Assembly (NCBI RefSeq): GCF_002742625.1 | Contig: NZ_PEBF01000001.1 | Coordinates: forward strand, 930,001 to 994,000 | Source of the DNA: Caulobacter sp. FWC2 | GTDB lineage: Bacteria > Pseudomonadota > Alphaproteobacteria > Caulobacterales > Caulobacteraceae | Length of the DNA stretch: 64,000 nt | Direction of reading: 5' to 3' | Shown: one piece after another, positions 8,505-17,834 of the stretch | Layout of the letters: the number at the start of each line of letters is the position of its first letter | Numbering within the stretch: the first letter of the stretch is position 1 | The notes under the pieces: model-generated | What the model was told of the DNA's origin: nothing | Seen by the model: the letters and a program-made list of their open reading frames with translations, nothing else | Databases searched by the model: none | Position numbers and translations under genes: made by a program

Positions 8505-9260
8505 ATGGCCGGCCACTCGAAATTCAAGAACATCATGCACCGCAAGGGCCGCGCCGACGCCGCGCGCTCCAAGCTGTTCTCCAAGCTGTCGCGGGAAATC
8601 ACCGTCGCGGCCAAGACCGGTCTGCCCGACCCGGCCATGAACCCGCGCCTGCGCCTGGCCGTGAACAACGCCAAGGCCGAAAGCCTGCCCAAGGACGTCA
8701 TCGACCGCGCGATCAAGAAGTCGCAGATGGGCGACGCGGCCGACTACTCGGAAATCCGCTACGAAGGCGTCGCCGCCGGCGGCGTCGGCATCATCGTCGA
8801 GGTGCTGACCGACAACAAGAACCGCGCCGCCGCCAACGTCCGGTCCTACTTCACCAAGATCGGCGGCAACATGGGCGCCACCGGCTCGGTGACCTTCAAC
8901 TTCGATCACGTCGGCCAGATCACCTATCCGGCCAAGGCCGCGTCGGAAGACGACATGATGGAAGCCGCCATCGAGGCCGGCGCCGACGACGTCACGTCGG
9001 ACATGGACGAGGACGGCGAAGGCCACACCATCTACACCGCCTTCGAAAGCCTGAACGAGGTGGCCGCCGCCCTGGAAGCCAAGTTCGGCGCGGCGTCGAA
9101 CACCAAGATCGCCTGGCGCCCGAAGATGCAGGTGCCGGTCACCGGCGACTCGGTCGCCACCCTGATGAAGCTGCTCGACCTGCTCGACGACGACGACGAC
9201 GTCCAGAACGTCTATTCGAACGAAGACATCAGCGACGAAGACCTGGCCAAGCTGGGCTGA
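8505..9260 (+). CDS. YebC/PmpR-family protein (transcriptional regulator or TACO1-type translation factor)
   Basis: The 251-aa protein starts with the diagnostic [19 protein letters not shown] and continues with the canonical segments [42 protein letters not shown] and [15 protein letters not shown]. The C-terminal acidic tail is typical. Family members have been described as DNA-binding regulators and, more recently, as ribosome-associated factors that relieve proline-rich stalling; sequence does not decide which applies. It is followed 67 nt later by purC. Confidence 0.95.
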   Translation: MAGHSKFKNIMHRKGRADAARSKLFSKLSREITVAAKTGLPDPAMNPRLRLAVNNAKAESLPKDVIDRAIKKSQMGDAADYSEIRYEGVAAGGVGIIVEVLTDNKNRAAANVRSYFTKIGGNMGATGSVTFNFDHVGQITYPAKAASEDDMMEAAIEAGADDVTSDMDEDGEGHTIYTAFESLNEVAAALEAKFGAASNTKIAWRPKMQVPVTGDSVATLMKLLDLLDDDDDVQNVYSNEDISDEDLAKLG

Positions 9261-9327
9261 CGCGTCCTTGGGGAGGTCCGATGGGCCTCCCCTTCCTGTT
9301 TCCAGTCTTTCCAGCGACGAGGCCCCG

Positions 9328-10290
9328 GTGACCTTTTCCGCCCCGAACGCCCTGGACGTGGTCGACCTGCCCGGCCTGCCCAACCACTATCGCGGTAAGG
9401 TGCGGGACAACTACGACCTGCCGGACGGCCGCCGGGTGATCGTCGCCTCGGACCGCCTCAGCGCCTTCGACCGCAACCTGTGCGCCGTGCCCTACAAGGG
9501 CCAGGTGCTGACGGAGACGGCGCGCTACTGGTTCGACGCCACCGCCGACATCTGCCCCAACCACGTCGTGGCCTATCCGGACCCGAACGTGCTGATCGGC
9601 CGGCGTCTGGAGATGCTGCCGGTCGAACTGGTGGTGCGCGGCTATCTGGCCGGGACCACCTCGACCTCGATCCTGACGCTCTACAACAAGGGCGAGCGCC
9701 AGATGTACGGCGTGACCCTGCCTGACGGCCTGCGCGCCAACCAGCGCCTGCCCGAGCCGATCCTGACCCCCACCAGCAAGGCCGCCGACGGCGACCATGA
9801 CGCGCCGCTCTCGCCCGCCCAGATCCTGGAGCAGGGCCTGCTGACGGCCGACCAGTGGGACAAGCTCAGCGCCTACGCCCTGGCCCTGTTCGCGCGCGGC
9901 CAGGCGCTGGCCGCCGAGCGGGGGCTGATCCTGGCCGACACCAAGTACGAGTTCGGCCTCGACGCCGACGGCGCGATCGTGCTGGCCGACGAGATCCACA
10001 CCCCCGACAGCAGCCGCTTCTGGAAGGCGGCGACCTACGACGCGCGCTTCGAGGCGGGCGAGCGCCCCGACAGCTTCGACAAGGACTTCGTCCGCGCCTG
10101 GGTCGCCCAGCGCTGCGATCCCTATAACGACCCGATCCCGGAAATCCCCGCGGACCTGATCCGGCAGACCTCTGACGTCTATATCGAGGCGTTCGAGACG
10201 ATCACGGGGCACACGTTCCAGCGGCCGGACGCGGACGAGCCGGTCTTGGCCCGCGTGAAGCGCAACCTGGACGCCTACCTGGCGGGGTAG
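9328..10290 (+). CDS. purC: Phosphoribosylaminoimidazole-succinocarboxamide synthase (SAICAR synthetase)
   Basis: ATP-dependent step of purine synthesis joining CAIR and aspartate. From the GTG at 9328 the protein is 320 aa with [10 protein letters not shown], the catalytic-region run [29 protein letters not shown] and [11 protein letters not shown] followed by [12 protein letters not shown]. This is the longer form close to yeast Ade1 rather than the roughly 240-aa enterobacterial form. The frame opens at a TTG at 9268, but the encoded lead (rich in Pro/Ser) is not family-like, so I prefer the GTG. Confidence 0.92.
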   Translation: MTFSAPNALDVVDLPGLPNHYRGKVRDNYDLPDGRRVIVASDRLSAFDRNLCAVPYKGQVLTETARYWFDATADICPNHVVAYPDPNVLIGRRLEMLPVELVVRGYLAGTTSTSILTLYNKGERQMYGVTLPDGLRANQRLPEPILTPTSKAADGDHDAPLSPAQILEQGLLTADQWDKLSAYALALFARGQALAAERGLILADTKYEFGLDADGAIVLADEIHTPDSSRFWKAATYDARFEAGERPDSFDKDFVRAWVAQRCDPYNDPIPEIPADLIRQTSDVYIEAFETITGHTFQRPDADEPVLARVKRNLDAYLAG

Positions 10291-10296
10291 GGCGGG

Positions 10297-10445
10297 CGTC
10301 GCGAGCGCCCCCTCCGTCACGTCGCCTGTCGGCGCCGCGCCACCTCCCCCGCAAGCGGGGCAGGAGAGAGCGGCCGCTTCCTCCTCACCCGTGCAACGGG
10401 GGAGGTGGCGCGATGCGGACACGCATCGTGACGGAGGGGGCGTCT
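10297..10445. repeat. Palindromic intergenic repeat (CCCCCTCCGTC..CACCTCCCCC type)
   Basis: Two inverted arms, CGCCCCCTCCGTCACG near 10307 and CGTGACGGAGGGGGCG near 10429, enclose further complementary runs (CCACCTCCCCC / GGGGGAGGTGG). The whole can fold into one long stem between purC and the nucleoside hydrolase gene. The same family recurs near 39.3, 41.1, 55.9 and 60.4 kb. Confidence 0.8.
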
Positions 10446-10497
10446 GTCCGTGCTTGCCACCTTCTCGCGGTCACACCGCGCGGCTAGACTGCGCCGC

Positions 10498-11430
10498 ATG
10501 GTCCTGCGGGTTCACATCGACACCGATTGCGGCGTGGACGACGCCCTGGCGCTGGCCCTGCTGGCCCGCGCGCGACACGCCGTGGACGTGGTCTCAGTCT
10601 CGGCCGTGTTCGGCAACACCTATGTCGATCAGGCCGCCGCCAACGCCCGGGGCGTGCTGCGGCTGGCCGGCTGCGGGGCCGAGGTCTATATCGGCGCCGG
10701 CTCGGGCCTGGCCCGCCGCCGGGTCGAGCGGATGCGGCCCGCCCACGGGGTCGACGGCCTGAACGGCGCGGGCTTCTCGCAACGCTGGAAACTGCCCGAA
10801 CTGGAGCGCGGCCACTCCGCCAACTTCCTGGCCTTCGCCGCGCGTCGCAAGGTGACGGGCCTGTTCCTCGGGCCTCTGACCAACCTGGCCAAGGGCCTGC
10901 TGGAGGACCCCGCGGCCTTTCGCGACTGGCGTCCGACGATCATGGCCGGCGCCTTCGAGGTGGCCGGCAAGGCGACCGGCGGCGCGGACTTCAACAGCTG
11001 GAGCGATCCGGAGGCCCTGCAGCGGACCCTGGAGGGCGGGGTCATGCCGCGCCTGATGCCGATGGACGCCTCCCACCAGGTGTCCGTCACCGCCGACGAC
11101 CTGGCCAAGGGCGCGATCTGCTGCGGCTCGCCCCTGTCGCAGCGCCTGACCAAGGCCGCCGGCCCCTATATCGCCTTCCACCAGCAGGTCTGGGGCGGCG
11201 AGGGGTGCCGGCCGCACGACGCGGTGGCGGCCGCCAGCCTGGTCGCGCCCGAGCTCTTCACCTTCACCCCCGCGCGCCTGCGGGTGATCATCGACGGCGA
11301 GCGCCAGGGCCGCGTCGACCGCGTCGACGGCGCGCCCAACGCCGAGGTCTGCACGGGCCTGGACGTCGACGCCGTCAAGCGCCTGATCCTGGGCGGGCTG
11401 TTCGGCGGCAGCGCGGTCGAGGCGGCTTGA
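10498..11430 (+). CDS. Inosine/uridine-preferring nucleoside hydrolase family protein
   Basis: Hydrolyses N-glycosidic bonds of ribonucleosides in purine and pyrimidine salvage. The 310-aa protein carries the metal-binding Asp cluster at its N-terminus, DTDCGVDDALAL (Asp8, 10, 14, 15); the family usually has Pro where this one has Cys11. A later GADFNSWSDPEAL matches the NxxxDPEA motif, and HDAVAAA near 240 the last metal or ribose site. The ATG at 10498 is used; an upstream GTG would add 16 residues of repeat-derived sequence. Substrate range is unknown. Confidence 0.88.
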   Translation: MVLRVHIDTDCGVDDALALALLARARHAVDVVSVSAVFGNTYVDQAAANARGVLRLAGCGAEVYIGAGSGLARRRVERMRPAHGVDGLNGAGFSQRWKLPELERGHSANFLAFAARRKVTGLFLGPLTNLAKGLLEDPAAFRDWRPTIMAGAFEVAGKATGGADFNSWSDPEALQRTLEGGVMPRLMPMDASHQVSVTADDLAKGAICCGSPLSQRLTKAAGPYIAFHQQVWGGEGCRPHDAVAAASLVAPELFTFTPARLRVIIDGERQGRVDRVDGAPNAEVCTGLDVDAVKRLILGGLFGGSAVEAA

Positions 11431-11495
11431 GCGCCCTGAGCGCCTTGGGGGGGGGCGGAATGAAGCTGAAGGTGTAGGATGTTTGCCCCAGAGCT

Positions 11496-11777
11496 TCAGT
11501 GCGGCTGGCCCCATTGGGCCGCGCGTTCCCGCACCAGGTCGCGCATGAACTGGTCCAGCTCGGCCAGGCGGCGATCCATCTCGGCCACCGGCACGCCGTT
11601 CCAGACGGCGTGGTCATAGGCCGAGCGCGCTTCCCGCAGGTTCTCGCCGGCCTGGTAGCGCTCGGTGATGTACAGGGTCTCGAGAAGCCTGGTGGGTCGG
11701 TCGAGCTTCTCGTGCTTCATCGACCAGTAGCTGACCATGTACTCGGTCAGAATCCCATCGTCCGATGTCTCGACCAT
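11496..11777 (-). CDS. Conserved-looking small hypothetical protein
   Basis: A 93-aa, charged, soluble protein with no signal peptide or membrane segment, starting at an ATG with GGGAGA upstream. Helical pattern (ENLREARSAYDHAVW, AEMDRRLAELDQFMRDLVRERAAQW) suggests a small helical bundle. I do not recognise it. It stands alone between the nucleoside hydrolase and the alkaline phosphatase. The ATG and ribosome-binding site, plus a near absence of rare codons, make it probably real. Confidence 0.6.
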   Translation of the reverse strand: MVETSDDGILTEYMVSYWSMKHEKLDRPTRLLETLYITERYQAGENLREARSAYDHAVWNGVPVAEMDRRLAELDQFMRDLVRERAAQWGQPH

Positions 11778-11927
11778 CGTCCGTCTCCCTATACGCTGGA
11801 GCGGAGATAGGGACGCCGCGAGACCGTTCCAGCCCGCGTCGCCAAATTCAAATCCCGCTATCCCGGACGCCTCCGTTCGGCGCCCGGGATAACGGGAAGG
11901 CGAGAGATCCGCTCCGTCGGCTGAACC

Positions 11928-13094
11928 CTATTTCGCCGGGTCCTTCTTCCAGCCCCAGGCGTCCATCATCACGTCGAACAGGTGCGTGTTGGGGAAGTAG
12001 CCGCGCACGCGCTCGGCCCCGGGGCCGGTCGCCAGGGCGACGACCTCCTCGCCCGTGTGGCTGCGGTTGACCATGACGTTCTTGAGGCGGATGAGGTCCT
12101 CGTCCTTACCACCCGGCTTCTGGCTGGCCTTCCAGGCGTCATAGCCTTCCAGCAGCGGCTCGCCGCGCCGGCCGCCGTCGACCTGCAGGCCGAAGGAGTG
12201 GTCGGCGGTGAACACCAGCAGGGTGTCCTTGAGGTCGACGCGCGACTCGATCTCGGCGATGAGCTTGTCGAAATCGACGATGTGCTGGAGGCCCTCGCGC
12301 GGGTCGTCGGTGTGGGCGTCCCACTCGACCACCAGCAGGTAGCCCTTGGGCGAGCCCTTCAGCAGGTCCAGGGCCCGCAGCGTCGCGGCGCGGGTGTCGA
12401 TCTCGCCTTCGGCCACGACCACGGGCCGCATGTTCGTCGCGGGTGCGTCCTCCAGCCGGGCGTAGATGGGACGCCCATGCGCCTTGGCGATCTGGTCGAA
12501 GCCGGTTCCGGCTGCGGCCAGTTGCTGGCCGATCCTGGCGCGGCCGGTCCCGAACAGCACGTCGACCCCGTCGCCATAGCGCGGGGTGAAGGCCTGCTGG
12601 AAGATCTCGCCCCATTTCCCGCGATCGTTCGAGTGGGCGTAGGTCGCCGCCGGCGTGGCGTCGGTGATCGGCTGGGACGTGACGACGCCGGTGCGCAGGC
12701 CGCGCGCCTCGGCATATTCCAGCAGGGTCTTGGTCGGCTCGCCGTCGGTCTTGCCGCGCACCGCGGCGGGAGACTGGCTGATCACGCCGTTGCGGGTCTT
12801 CACGCCGGTCATGATCGCCGACATGCCGTTGGCCGAGTCCGACACGAACTGGTCGACGGGCGAGGTCTCGCTGAGGCCCAGATTGGGCCAGTGCTGGACA
12901 TGCAGCTTCAACGGTTCGCCGTAGCCCAGCAGGCTGGCGGCGTTCACCGACGCGACGCCGCCCGCGTCCGCAAGGAAGACGATGATGTTCTTTGCTCTTT
13001 GCGGTTGGGCTTTCTGCGGAGGCGCGGGCTGCGCCAGGGCGGGTGACCCGATCGCCAGGGACAGGGCGGCGGCGACCAAAAGACCTTTGAACAT
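11928..13094 (-). CDS. Secreted alkaline phosphatase
   Basis: Exported phosphomonoesterase of the PhoA superfamily. A signal peptide (MFKGLLVAAALSLAIGSPALA, start ATG at 13094) precedes a 388-aa protein. Metal and catalytic motifs are present: IVFLADAGG with the first Asp ligand (family usually DGMG), DSANGMSAIMTG with the nucleophilic Ser after Asp, VVEWDAHTDD (second metal cluster), FTADHSFG and a final SHTGEEV His. The first and central motifs differ from E. coli PhoA, so substrate preference may differ. No Pho box was identified upstream. It is transcribed away from the glycan block. Confidence 0.85.
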   Translation of the reverse strand: MFKGLLVAAALSLAIGSPALAQPAPPQKAQPQRAKNIIVFLADAGGVASVNAASLLGYGEPLKLHVQHWPNLGLSETSPVDQFVSDSANGMSAIMTGVKTRNGVISQSPAAVRGKTDGEPTKTLLEYAEARGLRTGVVTSQPITDATPAATYAHSNDRGKWGEIFQQAFTPRYGDGVDVLFGTGRARIGQQLAAAGTGFDQIAKAHGRPIYARLEDAPATNMRPVVVAEGEIDTRAATLRALDLLKGSPKGYLLVVEWDAHTDDPREGLQHIVDFDKLIAEIESRVDLKDTLLVFTADHSFGLQVDGGRRGEPLLEGYDAWKASQKPGGKDEDLIRLKNVMVNRSHTGEEVVALATGPGAERVRGYFPNTHLFDVMMDAWGWKKDPAK

Positions 13095-13185
13095 AGGCGT
13101 CTCCCAAGGCGGACATCGTGTCATGGGGACGGCTTCTAGCCGCTACGCGGCGCGGCTTGTGTGAAACAAGTGCGACAGCCGCCGC

Positions 13186-13722
13186 CTACTCCCGTGCGCC
13201 GCCTCGCGTGGTGTAGCAGTGCCGCTTTCCGGCCTCGCTGCCGCAGAAACCCGGCTCCAGGGTTCCCGCGTGCAGGGCCACATACGGGTCGCGGCGGCAC
13301 TCGAACCAGGCCTTCTGGAAGACGACGTGCTCGACGTCCTGGTGGAACACCGGCTTCTGGTCGACCGTATAGAAGCGCACCATGCTGGAGAGGCCGCCGA
13401 AGCTGCCGCGGCCGTTGACCAGGCCGCAGATCTGGCCGGTGCGGGTGGACCACACCGCGCCCAGCTCCAGCGGCAGGGTCTGTTTCAGCCGCGCGTCGAG
13501 ATTGGCCCGCACGATTCGCCACTCGGCCTCTGCCGCCGGGCGGGCCCGGGCCAGCTCCGGGCCGGACGGCGGGGGCAGGGCGCCCTGGGCCAGCTCGAAC
13601 CGGGCCAGGTCGAAGCCGGTGAAGACGAAGGCCGCCAGGGTCCCGCACACGGCGATGGAGGTGATGATCAGCGGCGTCCACAGCCGCCGGCTCCTGCGCG
13701 TCCCATAGTCCTGCACCGCCAT
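13186..13722 (-). CDS. Single-pass membrane protein of unknown function
   Basis: The 178-aa protein has a short basic N-terminus (YGTRRSRRLW), one transmembrane helix at about 15-38 (TPLIITSIAVCGTLAAFVFTG) and a soluble, probably periplasmic domain with four Cys (ICGLVN, WFECRR, FCGSE, HCYTT) that could form two disulfides. I do not recognise the family. Start chosen at ATG 13722; GTG 13725 is one codon earlier. It lies alone between the phosphatase and the glycan genes, facing away from the latter. Confidence 0.65.
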   Translation of the reverse strand: MAVQDYGTRRSRRLWTPLIITSIAVCGTLAAFVFTGFDLARFELAQGALPPPSGPELARARPAAEAEWRIVRANLDARLKQTLPLELGAVWSTRTGQICGLVNGRGSFGGLSSMVRFYTVDQKPVFHQDVEHVVFQKAWFECRRDPYVALHAGTLEPGFCGSEAGKRHCYTTRGGARE

Positions 13723-13869
13723 CACGTCTCTCCCTGGGCAACGGAACGAGGTTGGCGGAGTGATGGGAAATTACAAGCATAAACTATAGCTGCAACCTCA
13801 GGCGGCGTCCGGGGATGCGCTGCGCCAGGCTTCGATGCTAAGCAGTGCCCTCAACACTCGGGGGAGCGC

Positions 13870-15621
13870 ATGATTCCGTTCAGGGCCGACTTCAAAGCCG
13901 ATCGGGGCCAGATCCTGTTCGCCCTGGCGGCGACGCTGATCCCCGTCGTTCTGTGCGGCTTCATGTTCGGCTTCGACATCGCTTCGGCCCACGCGGAATT
14001 CTGGGGCCGGCCCAAGGGCGACATGGCGGTGATGACCGCCTCGTACGAGGCGTTCATCCGCCAGCCCTGGCATTGGCCGCTGACCACGGTGACGGGGCTG
14101 GGCGACAAGCCGATCTCGATCGTCTTCACCGACAGCATCCCCTGGCTGGCGATCGTCCTGAAAGCCACCGGCCTGTCGCATCTGTTCAACCCGCTGGGCC
14201 TGTTCCTGCTGCTGTCCTATCCGCTGCAGGTCTGGAGCATGATCGGCCTGCTGCGGGCCCTGGGCGTCACCGACCGCTGGGTGCTGCTGCTGGGCGGCCT
14301 GGCGTCGCTGATGCTGCCGGCCTGGATCGCCCGCCAGTTCGGCCATGTGGCGCTGTCGGGGCACTGGATCATCCTGGTCGGCCTGACCCTGTCTGTGCGC
14401 TCGATCCGCGAGGGCCTGACCTGGAAGCGCGCGGCCTGTTTCGCGGGCCTGTTCGCCCTGATCGTCGGGATCCACGCCTATCACCTGCCGCCGGTCGCCG
14501 CCGCCTTCGGCGCGGCCCTGCTGGCCGAGCTGCTGCAGCGCCGGGCCGGGGGCTTGATCCGCGTGCTGGGCGCGGTCGCCATGGCCATCGCCGCCCTGGC
14601 GGTCTCGACCTGGATCCTCGACTACCAGGACGGCCGCGGCCTGACCGGCGGGGCGACGGCCCTGGGCGTCTATTCGATGAATCTGGTCGGCCCGTTCTGG
14701 CCGCAGGCCTCGAAGCTGGCCGGCCAGCTGTGGACCGGCTCCTGGTACACCGGCGTGGTCGACGCCAACGGCGCCCAGTCTTTCGAGGGTTACCAGTATC
14801 TCGGCGGCGGCTTTCTGCTGCTGATCCTGGCCATGGCCGGATTCCAGCTGGTCGCGGCCGTTCGCCGGCGCGGCGTCTCCAAGGCCTTCTGGGCGCGCTG
14901 GACGCCGATGATCCTGGCCATGATCGCCCTGACGGTCTGGGCGGTGGGCTGGTCGGCCTACGCCTTCAAGACCCACGTCTACGACCTGCCCAAGCCCAAG
15001 GGCGGACTGGCCGAGATCGTCGGCGGCTTCCGCGCCCACGGCCGGTTCTTCTGGGCGGTCGGCTACCTGCTGCTGGCCCTGGCCATCACCTGGGCCAGCC
15101 GCCTGCCGCGTCGGACGGCGCTGGCGGTGCTGGCCGCGACCCTGGCCGTGCAGGCCGTCGACACCAGCCTGCTGCGCCATGGCGTGCGCCAGATCTTCGG
15201 CTGGGCCGACCCGCAGGCCTATCCGGTCGCGCTGACCGCCAGCCCGAAGACCGCCAACCGCCACTGGACCTTCGCGCCGACCTACTACTGCACGCCGAAC
15301 TACGGCGACCTGACGGTCATGCGGCAGCTGTTCCACGCCATCGTCCGCAACGGCGGCTCGGCCAACACCTATCCGACCGCGCGCAGCAGCGATCCGCCCT
15401 GCGTGGTCACCCGGCCGGAGACCTTCGTCGACGCCGCGCCCGGCGATCGCCGCATCACCATCGTCATGGCCAACGGCCAGGCGAAGGGCGGCTTCCTGGA
15501 TCCGATCGCCAAGCGCACCGACTGCTATCGCTTCGGCGCCGGCGTGGCCTGCGGACGCGATCTTGACGGAATCAGCGGCCTGACGCCCGTGAAGGCGGGC
15601 GAACTGGCGGGCGCGCCCTGA
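13870..15621 (+). CDS. Polytopic membrane protein, DUF6311-like (possible GT-C glycosyltransferase)
   Basis: The 583-aa protein has about ten hydrophobic helices over residues 18-440 and a C-terminal extracytoplasmic domain of about 140 residues. The architecture, with an acidic loop after the first helix (FGFDIASAHAEFWGRPKGD), resembles GT-C enzymes that use polyprenyl-linked sugars. DUF6311 is my best guess by overall pattern. It is followed by a second large membrane protein and by a GtrA/GT2 operon on the other strand, so a role in surface glycan modification is inferred. The ATG at 13870 follows GGGGGAGCG. Confidence 0.7.
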   Translation: MIPFRADFKADRGQILFALAATLIPVVLCGFMFGFDIASAHAEFWGRPKGDMAVMTASYEAFIRQPWHWPLTTVTGLGDKPISIVFTDSIPWLAIVLKATGLSHLFNPLGLFLLLSYPLQVWSMIGLLRALGVTDRWVLLLGGLASLMLPAWIARQFGHVALSGHWIILVGLTLSVRSIREGLTWKRAACFAGLFALIVGIHAYHLPPVAAAFGAALLAELLQRRAGGLIRVLGAVAMAIAALAVSTWILDYQDGRGLTGGATALGVYSMNLVGPFWPQASKLAGQLWTGSWYTGVVDANGAQSFEGYQYLGGGFLLLILAMAGFQLVAAVRRRGVSKAFWARWTPMILAMIALTVWAVGWSAYAFKTHVYDLPKPKGGLAEIVGGFRAHGRFFWAVGYLLLALAITWASRLPRRTALAVLAATLAVQAVDTSLLRHGVRQIFGWADPQAYPVALTASPKTANRHWTFAPTYYCTPNYGDLTVMRQLFHAIVRNGGSANTYPTARSSDPPCVVTRPETFVDAAPGDRRITIVMANGQAKGGFLDPIAKRTDCYRFGAGVACGRDLDGISGLTPVKAGELAGAP

Positions 15622-15699
15622 GGCTTCGGCCACAGGGCTTTGTCATGGACTGAACACCGCGCGTGGGGACGCGCGGTCATTGCTTGAGGGGTGGGGAAG

Positions 15700-17643
15700 A
15701 TGGGCGCTAGGAACACCAAGTGGATGTGGGGCGTCGGCGCGGCGCTCTGGTGCCTGCTGCTCGCCGGCCTGCTATCGACCGACCGCCTGCTGTCGCTGTC
15801 GGTGGACAGCTCCTACCACCTGCAGGTCATGGAGGTCGTGCGCCACGCCTTCCTGATCCCGCAGAAGGGCCATGAGTTCATGGCCGAGATGTTCATCTAT
15901 CCCAAGCTCAGCCACCGGTTCGCGGCCCTGTTCGCCACCCTGGGCTGGTCCGAGCTGAACGCCCTGCTGATGGCCGGGGTGCTGTCGGCGGCGGTGGTGT
16001 GGATCGTGCTGTTCGACCAGGCGCGGCGGGTGTCGCTGACCTATCTGGTCGCCAGCCTCGGCTTCATGCTGGTCAACATCTTCGCCGTGCGCGGGGCGTT
16101 CGGGGCCGAGCTGGTCGACAACTTCTTCTTCCCGCAGATCGTGGGCGAGGCCGTGGCCATGCTATGCTTGGTCGGCGGCGCGGCGCTGCTGCCCCGCTCG
16201 CGCCCGCTCTATGTCGTCTACGCCACCGCCGCGGTGCTGTTCTGCGGCTGCTTCCACCTGGTGCCGACCCTGAAGCTGGCCGGCGCCCTGATGGCCATGC
16301 TGGCCCTGGCCTGGCTGCGCGACCTGATCCACGCCCGCCGCTTCGACTGGGTCGGCCTGGTCGGCCTGCTGGCCATCGCCGGCGGCGTCGTCGGCAGTCC
16401 CTATTTCTGGCGGATGCGCTGGATGGCGGCCAACAACGGCAGCCTGCACCTGGCCAGCGACATGCCACTGAACGGCCTGGCCGCCGCCGCCATCGTGCTG
16501 ACCCTGCTGTCGGCCTGGGTGCTGCTGGTCGAGCTGCGCCGCGATCCCGGCGCGGTCGAGGACGCCGCCGGCCCGACCGCCGCCACCGTGCTGCTGGCCT
16601 GCCTGGGCGCGGCCGCGGCCCTGGCCTCCCTGGCCCAATACGGCATGTACGTGTTCAAGGGCGACGGCTCGGAATACGCCGTCCTCAAGCACAGCTTCGG
16701 GGTCTTCACCCTGTTGGCCTTCGTCGCCCCGCTGTGGTTCCTGACCGTGCTGGGCGTGCGCGCGCCTGCCGGCGAGGCCGCCTCCGACAAGATCGCGCCC
16801 GCCTGGCTCGCCGCCATCGGCCCGGCCCCGGCCTTCGCCGCCCAGCTGGTGGTGATGCTGTGCCTGTTCCTGCGGCCCAGCGCCCTGGACGTCCACAGGC
16901 TGGACGCCATCCTGCACGACGTGCGCGAGGTGCGCCTGACGCGCGGCATCGAGGGCGAGAAGGTGATGTTCTCGGCCTCGGACGTAAAGCCGGTCACCAC
17001 CTACATGGCCACCATCGCCATGCTGCGCTCGCCCCACGGCGGCAATGTGCTGAGCCTGCTGGGGGACGGTCGACCGGACCGCCCGGGCGACGTGGACTAC
17101 ATCGTCACCCTGCCGGGCGACACCTATGACAAGCCCGGCTGCCGCTCGGGCAAGCCGGTGGGCCTGGTGGTGGTGATGGTCGGCCCGTGCGTCGAGCCGC
17201 CGTCGCTGCTGTTCAAGGCTGGTGGGAGCGGGGTGCCCTATCTGCGCGAGGGCTGGTCGGGTCCCGAGGCCGCCGGCGTCTGGTCCGATGACTATCGCGC
17301 GACGGTGGAGATCCCGATCTCCCCGGCCCAGCGCACCCTAGCCAGCGCCTCGCTGCAGGTCGCCGCCTTCGGCTTCTTGCCGCCGGAATCGCCGTTCCGC
17401 ACGGCCACGGTCTCGGCCGCCGGCGTGTCGGAGACCTACAAGCTGGGCCTGACCACGTCCCTGCGCCACGACTTCCTGCTGAACCTGCCGCCCGAGGCGC
17501 TGAAGGGCGACAAGCTGGTGGTGACCTTCGACATCCCCGACGCCAAGACCCCGCAGGAACTGGGCCTCAGCAAGGACGACACCCGCCGCCTGGGCGTCGG
17601 GCTGGAAGCGATCCGGATCATCCCGACGCCGGTGATGCGGTAG
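15700..17643 (+). CDS. Large polytopic membrane protein, GT-C-like, unknown
   Basis: The 647-aa protein has an N-terminal helix at 10-27, a loop with LSVDSSYHLQVMEVVRHAF, about ten further transmembrane helices to residue 410, then a soluble C-terminal domain of about 230 residues with Cys-containing loops (KPGCRSGKP, VGPCVEPP). It is similar in plan but not obviously in sequence to the preceding gene, 78 nt upstream. Start at the ATG with GGGG just before it; a GTG three codons upstream is possible. Function unknown; membrane glycosyltransfer is the leading idea from context. Confidence 0.7.
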   Translation: MGARNTKWMWGVGAALWCLLLAGLLSTDRLLSLSVDSSYHLQVMEVVRHAFLIPQKGHEFMAEMFIYPKLSHRFAALFATLGWSELNALLMAGVLSAAVVWIVLFDQARRVSLTYLVASLGFMLVNIFAVRGAFGAELVDNFFFPQIVGEAVAMLCLVGGAALLPRSRPLYVVYATAAVLFCGCFHLVPTLKLAGALMAMLALAWLRDLIHARRFDWVGLVGLLAIAGGVVGSPYFWRMRWMAANNGSLHLASDMPLNGLAAAAIVLTLLSAWVLLVELRRDPGAVEDAAGPTAATVLLACLGAAAALASLAQYGMYVFKGDGSEYAVLKHSFGVFTLLAFVAPLWFLTVLGVRAPAGEAASDKIAPAWLAAIGPAPAFAAQLVVMLCLFLRPSALDVHRLDAILHDVREVRLTRGIEGEKVMFSASDVKPVTTYMATIAMLRSPHGGNVLSLLGDGRPDRPGDVDYIVTLPGDTYDKPGCRSGKPVGLVVVMVGPCVEPPSLLFKAGGSGVPYLREGWSGPEAAGVWSDDYRATVEIPISPAQRTLASASLQVAAFGFLPPESPFRTATVSAAGVSETYKLGLTTSLRHDFLLNLPPEALKGDKLVVTFDIPDAKTPQELGLSKDDTRRLGVGLEAIRIIPTPVMR

Positions 17644-17661
17644 GTGTTCTCGCAACGCCCA

Positions 17662-17805
17662 CAGCCGCCGTCATTCCCGCCGTCGTGGCGGGAACCCCTC
17701 TGTCCGCCGCAAGGGCGGGCGGGGCGGATCGCTGGCGATCCGCTTGCATCTCACGTGTCAGCTGAACCAGGGGTTCCCGCCACAAGGGCGGGAATGACGG
17801 TGGGT
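17662..17805. repeat. Palindromic intergenic repeat (CCGTCATTCCCGCC type)
   Basis: Inverted arms CGTCATTCCCGCC..GGCGGGAACCCCT (about 17669-17699) and AGGGGTTCCCGCC..GGCGGGAATGACGG (about 17769-17802) lie between two convergent genes. They would pair into a long stem and may terminate both transcripts. Confidence 0.8.
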
Positions 17806-17834
17806 TTGAATCGGTGGCCGCCCCGTCGGTTTCG

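Noticed and set aside
13798..15633. 611-codon minus-strand frame opposite the DUF6311-like gene
   Set aside because: Shadow frame rich in Gln, Arg and Gly; the plus-strand frame has a clear membrane-protein pattern.
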